Assembly: GCA_902771935.1 (NCBI GenBank)
Contig: CACXYM010000007.1
Span: 186,001 to 250,000, forward strand
Direction: 5' to 3'
Source of the DNA: an uncultured Bacteroidales bacterium
Lineage (GTDB): Bacteria > Bacteroidota > Bacteroidia > Bacteroidales > Paludibacteraceae
Length of the DNA: 64,000 nucleotides
Within the stretch, counting starts at the first letter, position 1, and the number at the start of each line of letters is the position of its first letter. The translations under genes and the position numbers were made by a program. Below the pieces are notes generated by a model. The model was not told the DNA's origin and searched no databases. It was given only the letters and a program-made list of their open reading frames with translations. Shown piece after piece: positions 27,179-34,572 of this stretch.

Positions 27179-28234
27179 TTATTTATTCTTAGGTTTGTGC
27201 AAGACAACTTGCTGACGTGTCTCGAAGGTACGGACATCAACCGGAATGCCATTGTATTCACGGAATGATTTCTCGGTTATACCCTCCTTCTGAATCAGTT
27301 CCCAAACACTTTGTCCAGGCTTGGTCCACACATAGAGTTTATCTTTTGGTGCTTGCGTTTTTTTCTTAGCCAGATAAACGCGATCACCGGGTTTGAGTTC
27401 ACGACCGAGCGCGTCATTATTCTCACGAAGGGCACGCTCCGGCACATTGAGACTGAAGGCCATAGAAGCATAGGTATCCCCTTCACGCGCTACGGTGTAG
27501 CGCACGCCGTTGTATTTACCTTTGCCATGATGAGCAAAGAACTCAGCTTTCTCCTCTTTGGCAGTGAGGGGACGCACGTAGGGCGGTTCCGGATCTGCAG
27601 AGAAAGAAGCGATAACGGGAGCGGCTTCAATAACCACTACGCTATCGGCCGGAGAAACAGCGTTCTTTTTCTTATCCGTAGCAAGCGCCGGAGGAGTCAA
27701 AATATCCGGATCATTCGGGTCTTTCTCCTTAGCAGCAATGACATAGTCATTGAGTTTATACTCTTCGATGATGCGAATGAGTTTTTTAGGATAGGTCGGG
27801 TCGGTGGCATAACCACAATCCTTAAGACCTTGTGCCCAAGCGGGATAATCAGTTACAGAATAGGTGAAGAGGCGCTCGTAGCGTGAACGCTTGAGAAAGA
27901 GTGCATGATCAACAAAGGACTCTTCGGCATCCTTGTACATTCGGAAGCACTCAGCCTTGCGGTCGTCGTCATGGCGATAGACATCGCCCATCCAATCTGA
28001 CGTACACTTAATACCGAAGTGGTTATTGGCCTCAGTAGCCAATTCGGACTGACCTGCACCGGACTCAAGTAATCCCTGAGCCAGCGTAATAGAGGCAGGA
28101 ACACCATACTCCTGCTGATGTTGCATAGCAGTCTTTTTCCATTTAGCAATATAATCCAGATAGGTGGTGTATTGCGTAGCAAAAGCACCGATTGTAAGCG
28201 CGAGAAGCGCTGAAAGGAAAAATACACGTTTCAT
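27179..28234 (-). CDS. Glucosaminidase (GH73-type) with C-terminal LysM repeats
   Basis: 351 residues starting MKRVFFLSALLALTIGAFA, a signal peptide; a Met six codons upstream is also possible. Residues 25-170 are a mannosyl-glycoprotein endo-beta-N-acetylglucosaminidase domain: GVPASITLAQGLLESGAGQS carries the catalytic Glu, NNHFGIKC follows, then YATDPTYPKKLI. Two LysM-like segments come later (YTVAREGDTYASMAFSLNVP and LYVWTKPGQSVWELIQKEGI). It should trim peptidoglycan in the periplasm during growth or division. Its promoter is at 28260-28268, which also drives DUF721 and probably mutS2. Confidence 0.9.
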   Translation of the reverse strand: MKRVFFLSALLALTIGAFATQYTTYLDYIAKWKKTAMQHQQEYGVPASITLAQGLLESGAGQSELATEANNHFGIKCTSDWMGDVYRHDDDRKAECFRMYKDAEESFVDHALFLKRSRYERLFTYSVTDYPAWAQGLKDCGYATDPTYPKKLIRIIEEYKLNDYVIAAKEKDPNDPDILTPPALATDKKKNAVSPADSVVVIEAAPVIASFSADPEPPYVRPLTAKEEKAEFFAHHGKGKYNGVRYTVAREGDTYASMAFSLNVPERALRENNDALGRELKPGDRVYLAKKKTQAPKDKLYVWTKPGQSVWELIQKEGITEKSFREYNGIPVDVRTFETRQQVVLHKPKNK

Positions 28235-28259
28235 ATAGCATAAAATTAGCAATCTGCCT

Positions 28260-28268
28260 GCAAAATTA
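28260..28268 (-). promoter_or_regulatory. Promoter of the glucosaminidase operon
   Basis: Minus strand TAATTTTGC with TTTGCATA at 28285-28292 (20 bp spacing). Confidence 0.75.
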
Positions 28269-28284
28269 CATAAATTTATTTAAA

Positions 28285-28305
28285 TATGCAAAAAATATTT
28301 GCATA
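28285..28305. promoter_or_regulatory. Inverted repeat made of two back-to-back -33 elements
   Basis: TATGCAAA-AAATA-TTTGCATA is a perfect 8-bp inverted repeat. Each arm is the -33 element of one of the divergent promoters at 28260 and 28322, so the palindrome is explained by promoter architecture. Confidence 0.7.
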
Positions 28306-28321
28306 GTTGATAAAAAAAGTG

Positions 28322-28330
28322 TACTTTTGC
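28322..28330 (+). promoter_or_regulatory. Promoter of the small lipoprotein gene
   Basis: TACTTTTGC with TTTGCATA at 28298-28305, 20 bp spacing. Confidence 0.75.
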
Positions 28331-28402
28331 ACGCTTTTTTGGTACTAAGAAGCCAAAATACATATAAAAACAACTTATTTTAAACGTTTAAAATTATCTA
28401 TT

Positions 28403-28714
28403 ATGAAGAAATTAATGATTGCAGTAGCATGCATCGCAGTTGCTTTCGCAACTATGTCTTGTTCAAAGAAAACCAACGATCCTGATTCAATCAATCTGAA
28501 AGATTACAATCCTCAAGACGCTCCGTCATGCTGGGCAGTAACTGTTAACAACAACAACGCTTCTGCTACCACTTACACATGGGCTAATGAGTACACTATC
28601 GCTCTCAGTTGCAAAACAACTATGGAGCTTTCAGGTACCAAGAGTGTTTACTATTCATGGGAGAAAGTAAGCGGCGATACCGAAGAAGCTTGCTTGCAAA
28701 AGAATCAAGATTAA
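28403..28714 (+). CDS. Small lipoprotein, unknown
   Basis: 103 residues. MKKLMIAVACIAVAFATMSC is a lipoprotein signal (lipobox TMSC), followed by a short linker and a single small domain with three Cys (SCWAVTV, LSCKTT, ACLQ) and AWANEYTI-like aromatic spacing (TYTWANEYTIALSCKTTMEL). No family is recognised. A monocistronic unit: own promoter upstream and a terminator 17 bp downstream. Likely an abundant envelope component judging by the clean promoter, but this is inference. Confidence 0.75.
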   Translation: MKKLMIAVACIAVAFATMSCSKKTNDPDSINLKDYNPQDAPSCWAVTVNNNNASATTYTWANEYTIALSCKTTMELSGTKSVYYSWEKVSGDTEEACLQKNQD

Positions 28715-28731
28715 TTTCTACTTCAAGCAAA

Positions 28732-28763
28732 CAATAAGCCCCGAGAATTCTCGAGGCTTATTT
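28732..28763. terminator. Bidirectional intrinsic terminator
   Basis: AATAAGCCCCGAGAA - TTCTCGAGGCTTATT stem with one mismatch, T-tract on the right. It ends the small lipoprotein gene (+) and can end hpf (-). Confidence 0.8.
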
Positions 28764-28767
28764 TGTT

Positions 28768-29058
28768 TTATTTGTTTTTGAGTTTCTCCACTTGGCGGTC
28801 GATGATTTCGAGGCAGAGGTCGAGTCCTTCTTCAAAGGTGTCGCAGATTTTCTCGGCGAACATTTCCGGACCATTACCCATCACGCGCACTTTGGTTTCT
28901 TTATTGAGGTTCGTTTCGGGTTTAACGACCGACATACGAATCTCCATTTCAGCACCTGCGTTATTGAGAATCTTCTCGTAACGCTTTGTTTTTTTCTCGA
29001 TGTACTTCTCGAGGCGCTCCGCCATCTCGAAGTTAATGGCTTTAACTGTCAAATTCAT
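28768..29058 (-). CDS. hpf: Ribosome hibernation promoting factor / RaiA, short form
   Basis: 96 residues from MNLTVKAINFEMAERLEKYI (start at 29058; an in-frame ATG eight codons upstream is less likely). The pattern KRYEKILNNAGAEMEIRMSV and GNGPEMFAEKICDTFEEGLD is the S30AE/HPF domain that binds the 30S decoding site in stationary phase. Only the N-terminal domain is present, so this is the short form typical of Bacteroidota. It follows xerC on the minus strand, a conserved order in this phylum. Confidence 0.9.
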   Translation of the reverse strand: MNLTVKAINFEMAERLEKYIEKKTKRYEKILNNAGAEMEIRMSVVKPETNLNKETKVRVMGNGPEMFAEKICDTFEEGLDLCLEIIDRQVEKLKNK

Positions 29059-29121
29059 ATCGCGCTGGCTATCCTCGTACATGTACCAAAACTCCGTTTT
29101 AGTAGGGAGTACTCGGATGCC

Positions 29122-29164
29122 CTCGCTCTTCGGTCCGCAAACACTGCGTTCTTTACGTCCCGAG
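29122..29164. repeat. Dispersed intergenic element, copy 1
   Basis: Begins CTCGCTCTTCGGTCCGCAAA and ends in CCCGAG. A similar 40-bp stretch lies at 30856-30895 (CTCGCTCTTCGGTCTGCAAA to CCGAG). Located between hpf and xerC. The rest of the 29059-29231 gap shows no gene or RNA I can recognise. Confidence 0.6.
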
Positions 29165-29231
29165 TTTAGAGGGCCCTCTCAGCCAGATTAGAGGTATTAA
29201 AAAGGTTATTATATATTGTTATTTTGTATTG

Positions 29232-30125
29232 TTATTTTTTTGCTCTTGGATGCGCTTGGTTATATGCTTTGCGAATCTGTTCAAAAGTGGTATGTGTATA
29301 GACTTGCGTTGCTGCAAGCGAAGCGTGTCCCATTAGGCTTTGTATCGTACGAATATCCGCTCCATTATTGAGCATAGTTGTTGCGAAAGTGTGTCGTAGC
29401 ACATGCGGACTTACTTTTTTGAGCGTTGATACCTCACGCATACGCGTACGTACGATATTATATAAGGTCATTTTGTCCATCGGCACGACCTCGCCGTTTC
29501 TTTTAACACGGACTAAGAAGGTGCTAACCGGCTCCAGTTCTTTTCGAAAAGCAAGATACTGTTTAATTAAATTCATCAGCGCTTGTCCCATCGGTACAAT
29601 ACGTTCTTTTCGACGTTTTCCGAAGATACGAATCTGACCTTGATGGAGATCAATATCGCTATCCATTAATCCGAGCATCTCAGCTTGCCGCATGCCGGTT
29701 TGATAAAGCATTTCGATAATGAGACTATTACGGCAAGATTCGAAGTCATCGGCTTGCGTGTCGTAGGCTGTAGCTTGCTCCATCTCGCTCTCACGGAAAA
29801 AGACAGGCAAGGGCTTATCCTCCTTCGGGGCGATAATCTTGCGAGTAATATCCTTCTTGATGATTCCGACTCGCAACATAAACTTGTAAAAAGACCGCAA
29901 GCTACTCAGGTAGCGCTTAATACTTCGTGGAGAGTGGTGCTGATCCAGCAACTCAATAAGCCAACCGCGAATATCTGCCTCATCCACTATTGTTGGGTCG
30001 TACTCATTTGGATCCACATTGATGTAAGCGCAGAACGCATATATATCATCTCGGTAAGCCTCCACCGTACGGTTAGAGTACTTACGCTCTATGGCGATAT
30101 AATCCAAGAAGCGCTGTACGACCAT
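29232..30125 (-). CDS. xerC: Tyrosine recombinase XerC/XerD type
   Basis: 297 residues, the normal Xer size. N-terminal SAM-like core-binding domain (FLDYIAIERKYSNRTVEAYR), then the catalytic domain: Arg in TGMRQAEMLGL, Lys in FGKRRKERIVP, HVLRHTFATTML (His and Arg), GHASLAATQVYTH with the nucleophilic Tyr. Xer recombinases resolve chromosome dimers at dif. The hpf neighbour and lack of phage or transposon genes support a chromosomal role rather than an integrase. Confidence 0.93.
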   Translation of the reverse strand: MVVQRFLDYIAIERKYSNRTVEAYRDDIYAFCAYINVDPNEYDPTIVDEADIRGWLIELLDQHHSPRSIKRYLSSLRSFYKFMLRVGIIKKDITRKIIAPKEDKPLPVFFRESEMEQATAYDTQADDFESCRNSLIIEMLYQTGMRQAEMLGLMDSDIDLHQGQIRIFGKRRKERIVPMGQALMNLIKQYLAFRKELEPVSTFLVRVKRNGEVVPMDKMTLYNIVRTRMREVSTLKKVSPHVLRHTFATTMLNNGADIRTIQSLMGHASLAATQVYTHTTFEQIRKAYNQAHPRAKK

Positions 30126-30143
30126 CTGATTAGTAACGAGTTA

Positions 30144-30794
30144 CTACTTTATTTCCTTACCTACTCCTTCTTGGGCTTCGAACGGGAAGAGACCAAAGAG
30201 TTCTGCATCAATACGATCTGTCACCCAACGGAAGTCCTCGGGATTGTCACCAAATTTGATATGATCACCATCAATGATGAGCAATTTGCCCTTGTACTCA
30301 CTAATCCACTTCTCATACTTGTCGTTCAAGCCCTGCAGGTAATCAATACGCATTGAAGCCTCGTAGGAGCGGCCACGTTTCTGAATCTGTGCCACAAGAG
30401 TCGGGATAGAACAACGGACATAAATCATAAGGTCCGGCATTTTCACCAACGACATCATGAGGTCAAACAGGTCGCAGTAGTTATCGAAATCACGGTCAGA
30501 CATAAAGCCCTGTTCGTGAAGGTTAGGCGCAAAAATACGAGCATCCTCGTAAATAGTACGATCTTGAATGATGTACTCGTCCGACTTGGATATATCCACC
30601 ACGTCCTTAAAGCGTTTGTTGAGGAAATAAATCTGCAAGTTGAAAGACCAACGAGCCATATCTTCGTAGAAATCAGCCAGATACGGATTGAAGTCAACAC
30701 TTTCAAAGCGTGGTGTCCAACCATAATGCTTAGCCAACATATTTGTCAATGTGGTCTTTCCGCAGCCAATATTTCCGGCAATAGCTATATGCAT
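30144..30794 (-). CDS. Deoxynucleoside kinase (dNK) family, copy 1
   Basis: 216 residues. P-loop IAGNIGCGKTTLTNML, FESVDFNPYLADFYEDM substrate/lid region, QDRTIYEDARIF (the DR motif of dNKs), and YVRCSIPTLVAQIQKRGRSY form the deoxyadenosine/deoxyguanosine kinase-type fold. It phosphorylates a deoxynucleoside with ATP for salvage. A paralogue lies 141 bp upstream on the same strand; in heteromeric dNKs of Gram-positives a pair has differing specificity, which could hold here. Confidence 0.9.
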   Translation of the reverse strand: MHIAIAGNIGCGKTTLTNMLAKHYGWTPRFESVDFNPYLADFYEDMARWSFNLQIYFLNKRFKDVVDISKSDEYIIQDRTIYEDARIFAPNLHEQGFMSDRDFDNYCDLFDLMMSLVKMPDLMIYVRCSIPTLVAQIQKRGRSYEASMRIDYLQGLNDKYEKWISEYKGKLLIIDGDHIKFGDNPEDFRWVTDRIDAELFGLFPFEAQEGVGKEIK

Positions 30795-30855
30795 TCGCGC
30801 GAACTACGGCTTGCACGACTACGGGCTCTGCCCTTGTATAGTGCGCCGCCGTGTT

Positions 30856-30895
30856 CTCGCTCTTCGGTCTGCAAAACTTCGTTTTACATTCCGAG
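30856..30895. repeat. Dispersed intergenic element, copy 2
   Basis: Located between the two dNK genes. The same element occurs at 29122-29164, with differences. Just downstream (30900-30916) is GAACTCCTCCTAGTTC, a small imperfect hairpin. Confidence 0.6.
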
Positions 30896-30935
30896 GGGGA
30901 GAACTCCTCCTAGTTCTGGGGAGGGTTTAAGTTAT

Positions 30936-31598
30936 TTAACAATGTTTATTTTTCGTCTCGGTCACTGACCGCCAATTCTCCTCAGAGAAGAGGCCAAACA
31001 GTTCCGCATCGATTTTGTTAACAATCGTACGAAAATCAGCAGGGTTATTTTCAAAGTCCATCCCATCAGAATCGATAACGAGCACTCTTCCTTCATACTT
31101 ATTAAAGATAAAGTCCTCGTATCGTTCGTTGAGGTCCTTGAGATAATCTAACTGCATCGTCTGTTCGTACTCACGACCGCGTTTTTGTATTTGAGCGATA
31201 AGGGTTGGTACGGACTTGCGAAGATAAATCATCAAATCCGGCAGGCGCATGAGCCGCTTCATGTGGCCAAAAAGTTCCATATAGGTCTCATAATCACGCT
31301 GACTCAAGTCTCCGCGCTCGTAGTTATTTGTGACGAACACGTACACACCCTCAAAAATACTGCGGTCTTGTACAATTGTGTGTTGTGATTGCAAAACGGC
31401 AAGCAGGTCTTTGAAACGTTCCTTGAGGAAGTACGTCTCCAGACAGAAAGACCAGCGCTTGATATCGGAGTAATAATCCTCCAAGTATGGGTTGAAGCTC
31501 ACGCTCTCGAAGCGTGGCTCCCAACCGTAGTACTTGGCTAACATCTTTGTCAGCGTGGTTTTTCCTGCACCAATATTGCCGGCAATCGCGATGTACAT
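30936..31598 (-). CDS. Deoxynucleoside kinase (dNK) family, copy 2
   Basis: 220 residues, clearly paralogous to the other copy: P-loop IAGNIGAGKTTLTKMLAKYY, FESVSFNPYLEDYYSDI, VQDRSIFEGVYVF and YLRKSVPTLIAQIQKRGREY. Differences fall in the region between VLQSQ and DRS and near the C-terminus, which could change base preference. The last residues SVTETKNKHC are polar. The start at 31598 overlaps the fusA2-like stop by one base, so the three genes form an operon. Confidence 0.9.
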   Translation of the reverse strand: MYIAIAGNIGAGKTTLTKMLAKYYGWEPRFESVSFNPYLEDYYSDIKRWSFCLETYFLKERFKDLLAVLQSQHTIVQDRSIFEGVYVFVTNNYERGDLSQRDYETYMELFGHMKRLMRLPDLMIYLRKSVPTLIAQIQKRGREYEQTMQLDYLKDLNERYEDFIFNKYEGRVLVIDSDGMDFENNPADFRTIVNKIDAELFGLFSEENWRSVTETKNKHC

Positions 31599-33760
31599 TA
31601 ATCCTCTTCTGCTTGTTGTGCAGCGTATTCTTTAATGAGTTTGTCTTGTACGTCACCCGGAACGAGTTCGTAACTCTTGAACTTCATCGTAAAGGTAGCA
31701 CGACCTCCTGTCAAGCTGGACAGCGTTGTGCTGTACGAAGACATCTCTTTCAATGGAACAAGTGCTTTCAAACGTTGGAAGTTTTTCTCTGCTTCCATAC
31801 CAAGCACCATACCGCGACGACCATTGATGTCAGACATTACATCACCCATCATCTCGCCAGGAACGAGCACCTCTACTTCATAAATAGGCTCCAGCACTTT
31901 CGGGTTAGCATTACGGAAGGCTTCTGCGAAGGCGTTACGTCCTGCCAAACGGAAGGAGATTTCGTTACTGTCAACCGGGTGCATCTTACCATCATAGATG
32001 ATAACACGAACGTCGCGAGCGTACGAGCCTGTCAACGGACCTTGCTCGATACGGTCCATAATACCTTTCAAGATTGCAGGGATAAAGCGTGCATCAATAG
32101 CACCACCTACGATAGAGTTGATAAGAACAAGTTTACCGCCCCACTCCAATGGAATCTCTTGGGTATCCTTGACGGAGATACGGTATTCTTGGTTACCGAA
32201 TTTATATACTTCCTTAACAGGATCGCCTTCAACGTACGGCTCAACTATCAGGTGTACTTCACCGAATTGACCTGAACCACCGGATTGTTTCTTGTGACGA
32301 TAGTCAGCGCGAGCAGCCTTAGTGATAGTCTCACGATATGGAATCTTCGGCTCGTCGTATTCAACCATCATCTTATCATTATTCTCCAGACGCCATTTGA
32401 GTGTACGAAGGTGGAACTCACCTTGACCGCTAACGATGGTCTGCTTCAGTTCTTTCGATTGCTCGATGATCCATGTCGGATCTTCTTCGTGCATACGAGT
32501 CAGCAACGCACTCAGTTTCTCAGCATCTGCTTCGTTAACCGGACGAATAGCACGGCGATACTTAGGCTCCGGATACTGGATTGCCGGATAAAGGTTATCG
32601 CAGTCTTTAGCATTGAGAGTGTTACCCGTACGAGTATCTTTCAGTTTAACAGTAGCAGCGATGTCGCCAGCAGCCACTTCATCAACAGGAACACGGATAG
32701 AACCGGCCACAGAATAGAGCTGAGAAATACGCTCTTTGCTACCACGATCCATATTCTGTAGGTCGTCAGCACCGTGAACAGTACCTTGCATAACTTTGAA
32801 GTAGTTCACCTCACCGATATGCGGCTCTACGCTGGTTTTGAAAATGAACATCGATGTCGGAGCCTTAGCATCAGGAGCTACCTCTTTACCATCTTTGGTA
32901 ACCGGTTTCGGAGCCTCAGCTACACTTGGAGCCATCTCACCGAGGAACTCCATAAGACGACGTGCACCCATATCCTTTGCACCGCAAGTGCATAATACAG
33001 GATATACACCTGCCTCTGCGAATACCACTTTCAGACCGCGTATAGTTTCTTCTTCGCTCAATGTACCTTCTTCGAAGAACTTTTCCATCAAAGTCTCGTC
33101 TGCCTCTGCAGCCATCTCATGCAAAGCGCCGAGTAGCTCTTCCACCTTGCCTGCTTCTTCTGCAGGAATATCTTTGAATTCAGGAGCACCACCTTCGGCT
33201 TTCCAAACGAGCATTTTACCTTTGAGCACGTCGATAACAGAGTTAAAACCACCACCGGCATTAACGGGATACTGAACAAGACAAACTTTGTTACCAAAGT
33301 TCTCTTTCAGAGCCTCGAACGTACGCTCAAAATTAGCATTCTCATGGTCGCACTTGTTAACGATAAAGGCCACCGGTTTCTTTGCATTTTCAGCCAGACG
33401 GAAGTTGTTCTGAGTACCTACTTCCACACCGCCATTAGCTGTCAGGACAATAGCTGCTGTATCCACAACATGTAGCGCTGTGACTGCGCCACCGCTGAAG
33501 TCGTCCGAACCCGGGCAGTCAATGATGTTAAGCTTTTTGCCGCTAAATTCAATGTTACAAACTGTGGAGAACACCGAATAACCGTACTCCTTCTCTACTG
33601 GGAAATAGTCGCAAACCGTTGATTGTGCTTCCACAGTACCGCGACGTTTAATCACTCCGCTCTCAAAGAGCATTGACTCCATCAAGGTAGTCTTACCAGA
33701 ACCACTGCCACCCATGAGGGCAATGTTCTTAATTTCATTAGCTTGATAAACTTTTGCCAT
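31598..33760 (-). CDS. fusA2: EF-G paralogue (EF-G2 type), GTPase-site divergent
   Basis: 720 residues, all five EF-G domains. G1 reads GGSGSGKTT in place of AHIDAGKTT; G4 NKCD is normal; the G3 motif reads DCPGSDDF instead of DTPGHVDF, so the conserved catalytic His is Ser. This matches the Bacteroides EF-G2, for which work has reported ribosome translocation without GTP hydrolysis and a role in starvation and gut colonisation. The seen His loss supports the same class here; the activity itself is not proven. Promoter at 33829-33837, with a palindrome CACAATATATTGTG at 33856-33869 overlapping its -33 element. Confidence 0.9.
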   Translation of the reverse strand: MAKVYQANEIKNIALMGGSGSGKTTLMESMLFESGVIKRRGTVEAQSTVCDYFPVEKEYGYSVFSTVCNIEFSGKKLNIIDCPGSDDFSGGAVTALHVVDTAAIVLTANGGVEVGTQNNFRLAENAKKPVAFIVNKCDHENANFERTFEALKENFGNKVCLVQYPVNAGGGFNSVIDVLKGKMLVWKAEGGAPEFKDIPAEEAGKVEELLGALHEMAAEADETLMEKFFEEGTLSEEETIRGLKVVFAEAGVYPVLCTCGAKDMGARRLMEFLGEMAPSVAEAPKPVTKDGKEVAPDAKAPTSMFIFKTSVEPHIGEVNYFKVMQGTVHGADDLQNMDRGSKERISQLYSVAGSIRVPVDEVAAGDIAATVKLKDTRTGNTLNAKDCDNLYPAIQYPEPKYRRAIRPVNEADAEKLSALLTRMHEEDPTWIIEQSKELKQTIVSGQGEFHLRTLKWRLENNDKMMVEYDEPKIPYRETITKAARADYRHKKQSGGSGQFGEVHLIVEPYVEGDPVKEVYKFGNQEYRISVKDTQEIPLEWGGKLVLINSIVGGAIDARFIPAILKGIMDRIEQGPLTGSYARDVRVIIYDGKMHPVDSNEISFRLAGRNAFAEAFRNANPKVLEPIYEVEVLVPGEMMGDVMSDINGRRGMVLGMEAEKNFQRLKALVPLKEMSSYSTTLSSLTGGRATFTMKFKSYELVPGDVQDKLIKEYAAQQAEED

Positions 33761-33828
33761 TTAATTTGTATTTTTTGTAAAATTTAGTGCTTTCAATACT
33801 AATCCCCCCACTTTTTTCCAAATTCGCT

Positions 33829-33837
33829 GCAAAGGTA
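33829..33837 (-). promoter_or_regulatory. Promoter of fusA2
   Basis: Minus strand TACCTTTGC; -33 ATTGTGCATA at 33852-33861. The perfect palindrome CACAATATATTGTG (33856-33869) covers the -33 region. Confidence 0.75.
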
Positions 33838-33888
33838 CAACTTTTTTTTGATATGCACAATATATTGTGAAATATTTTTATTTTTTTT

Positions 33889-34494
33889 TCATTTTAGGCC
33901 GATTCTATGCACATAGCGAGCCAAGGTGTTGCGTGATAGATGCAGCCGTCTAGCAATATTGTTAAAGGACATACCTTGTTCACGCAGTTTCACAATCCGA
34001 TGGTGATATTTATTCAACTTAAGCCGTTCTAATTGTGTCAGTTTCCCTAAAGGTCGACCTATTTTAACACCTTCAGCCCGTTTGCGAGCCAGCGCTTCCT
34101 TTGTACGCTGACTAATTAGATTTCGCTCAATCTCAGCTGATAAGCCGAAGGCAAAAGCCAAAACTTTTGCATTAATATCGTCGCCCAAACGGTAGCCGTC
34201 TTTGATAGTCCATAGCCTGCAATCTCGTGACATACAAATATTCAGTATCTCCATTATCATAAACAAGTTACGTCCAAGACGACTCAGTTCGGAACAAACA
34301 ATAATATCGCCCTTGTGCGTCCGCTTGAGTAAACGTCCCAGCTGTCGTGTTTTGTAGTTCTTCAGACCGGAAATGGTCTCTTCTATCCAAGTGTCAATTT
34401 TTATATTGTTTCGCGCGCAGAAATTGTTGATTTCAAATCGTTGGTTCTCCACTGTCTGCGTATCTGTGGAAACACGAATATACCCGTAAGTCAT
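33889..34494 (-). CDS. mpi: Mpi-type serine recombinase (master DNA invertase family)
   Basis: 201 residues from MTYGYIRVSTDTQTVENQRF; upstream in-frame residues are not plausible. It is a resolvase/invertase N-terminal domain with catalytic Ser in RVSTDTQ, SELSRLGRN, ECRLWTIKD-type segment (DCRLWTIKDGYRLGDDINAK) and LAFAFGLSAEIERNLISQRT, plus a C-terminal helix-turn-helix (GMSFNNIARRLHLSRNTLAR). In Bacteroides fragilis, Mpi inverts many promoters of surface polysaccharide loci. No invertible site was identified in this window. Its TACCTTTGT box at 34508 lies only about 14 nt from the start codon, giving a very short leader. Confidence 0.9.
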   Translation of the reverse strand: MTYGYIRVSTDTQTVENQRFEINNFCARNNIKIDTWIEETISGLKNYKTRQLGRLLKRTHKGDIIVCSELSRLGRNLFMIMEILNICMSRDCRLWTIKDGYRLGDDINAKVLAFAFGLSAEIERNLISQRTKEALARKRAEGVKIGRPLGKLTQLERLKLNKYHHRIVKLREQGMSFNNIARRLHLSRNTLARYVHRIGLK

Positions 34495-34507
34495 AGCATT
34501 TTTTGTC

Positions 34508-34516
34508 ACAAAGGTA
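34508..34516 (-). promoter_or_regulatory. Promoter of mpi
   Basis: Minus strand TACCTTTGT with TTTG at 34536-34539 (19 bp). It overlaps the divergent uvrA promoter. Confidence 0.6.
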
Positions 34517-34548
34517 CAAAAAAACTTGCACATATCAAAAAAAAGCAG

Positions 34549-34557
34549 TATCTTTGC
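34549..34557 (+). promoter_or_regulatory. Promoter of uvrA
   Basis: TATCTTTGC with CTTGCACATA at 34525-34534, 20 bp spacing. Confidence 0.75.
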
Positions 34558-34572
34558 GGGCTGAATTGAATT

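Noticed and set aside
28285..28305. Operator palindrome between glucosaminidase and the small lipoprotein gene
   Set aside because: The arms coincide with the two divergent -33 elements, so the symmetry is explained by promoter layout.
29232..30125. Phage or transposon integrase
   Set aside because: Size, motifs and the hpf neighbour fit chromosomal XerC/XerD, and no phage, tRNA attachment or transfer genes are nearby.
33889..34494. Invertible promoter regions controlled by Mpi within the window
   Set aside because: No pair of matching inverted repeats flanking a TAnnTTTGC box was found; a single TACGTTCGAAC-like stretch at 11342 has no partner.
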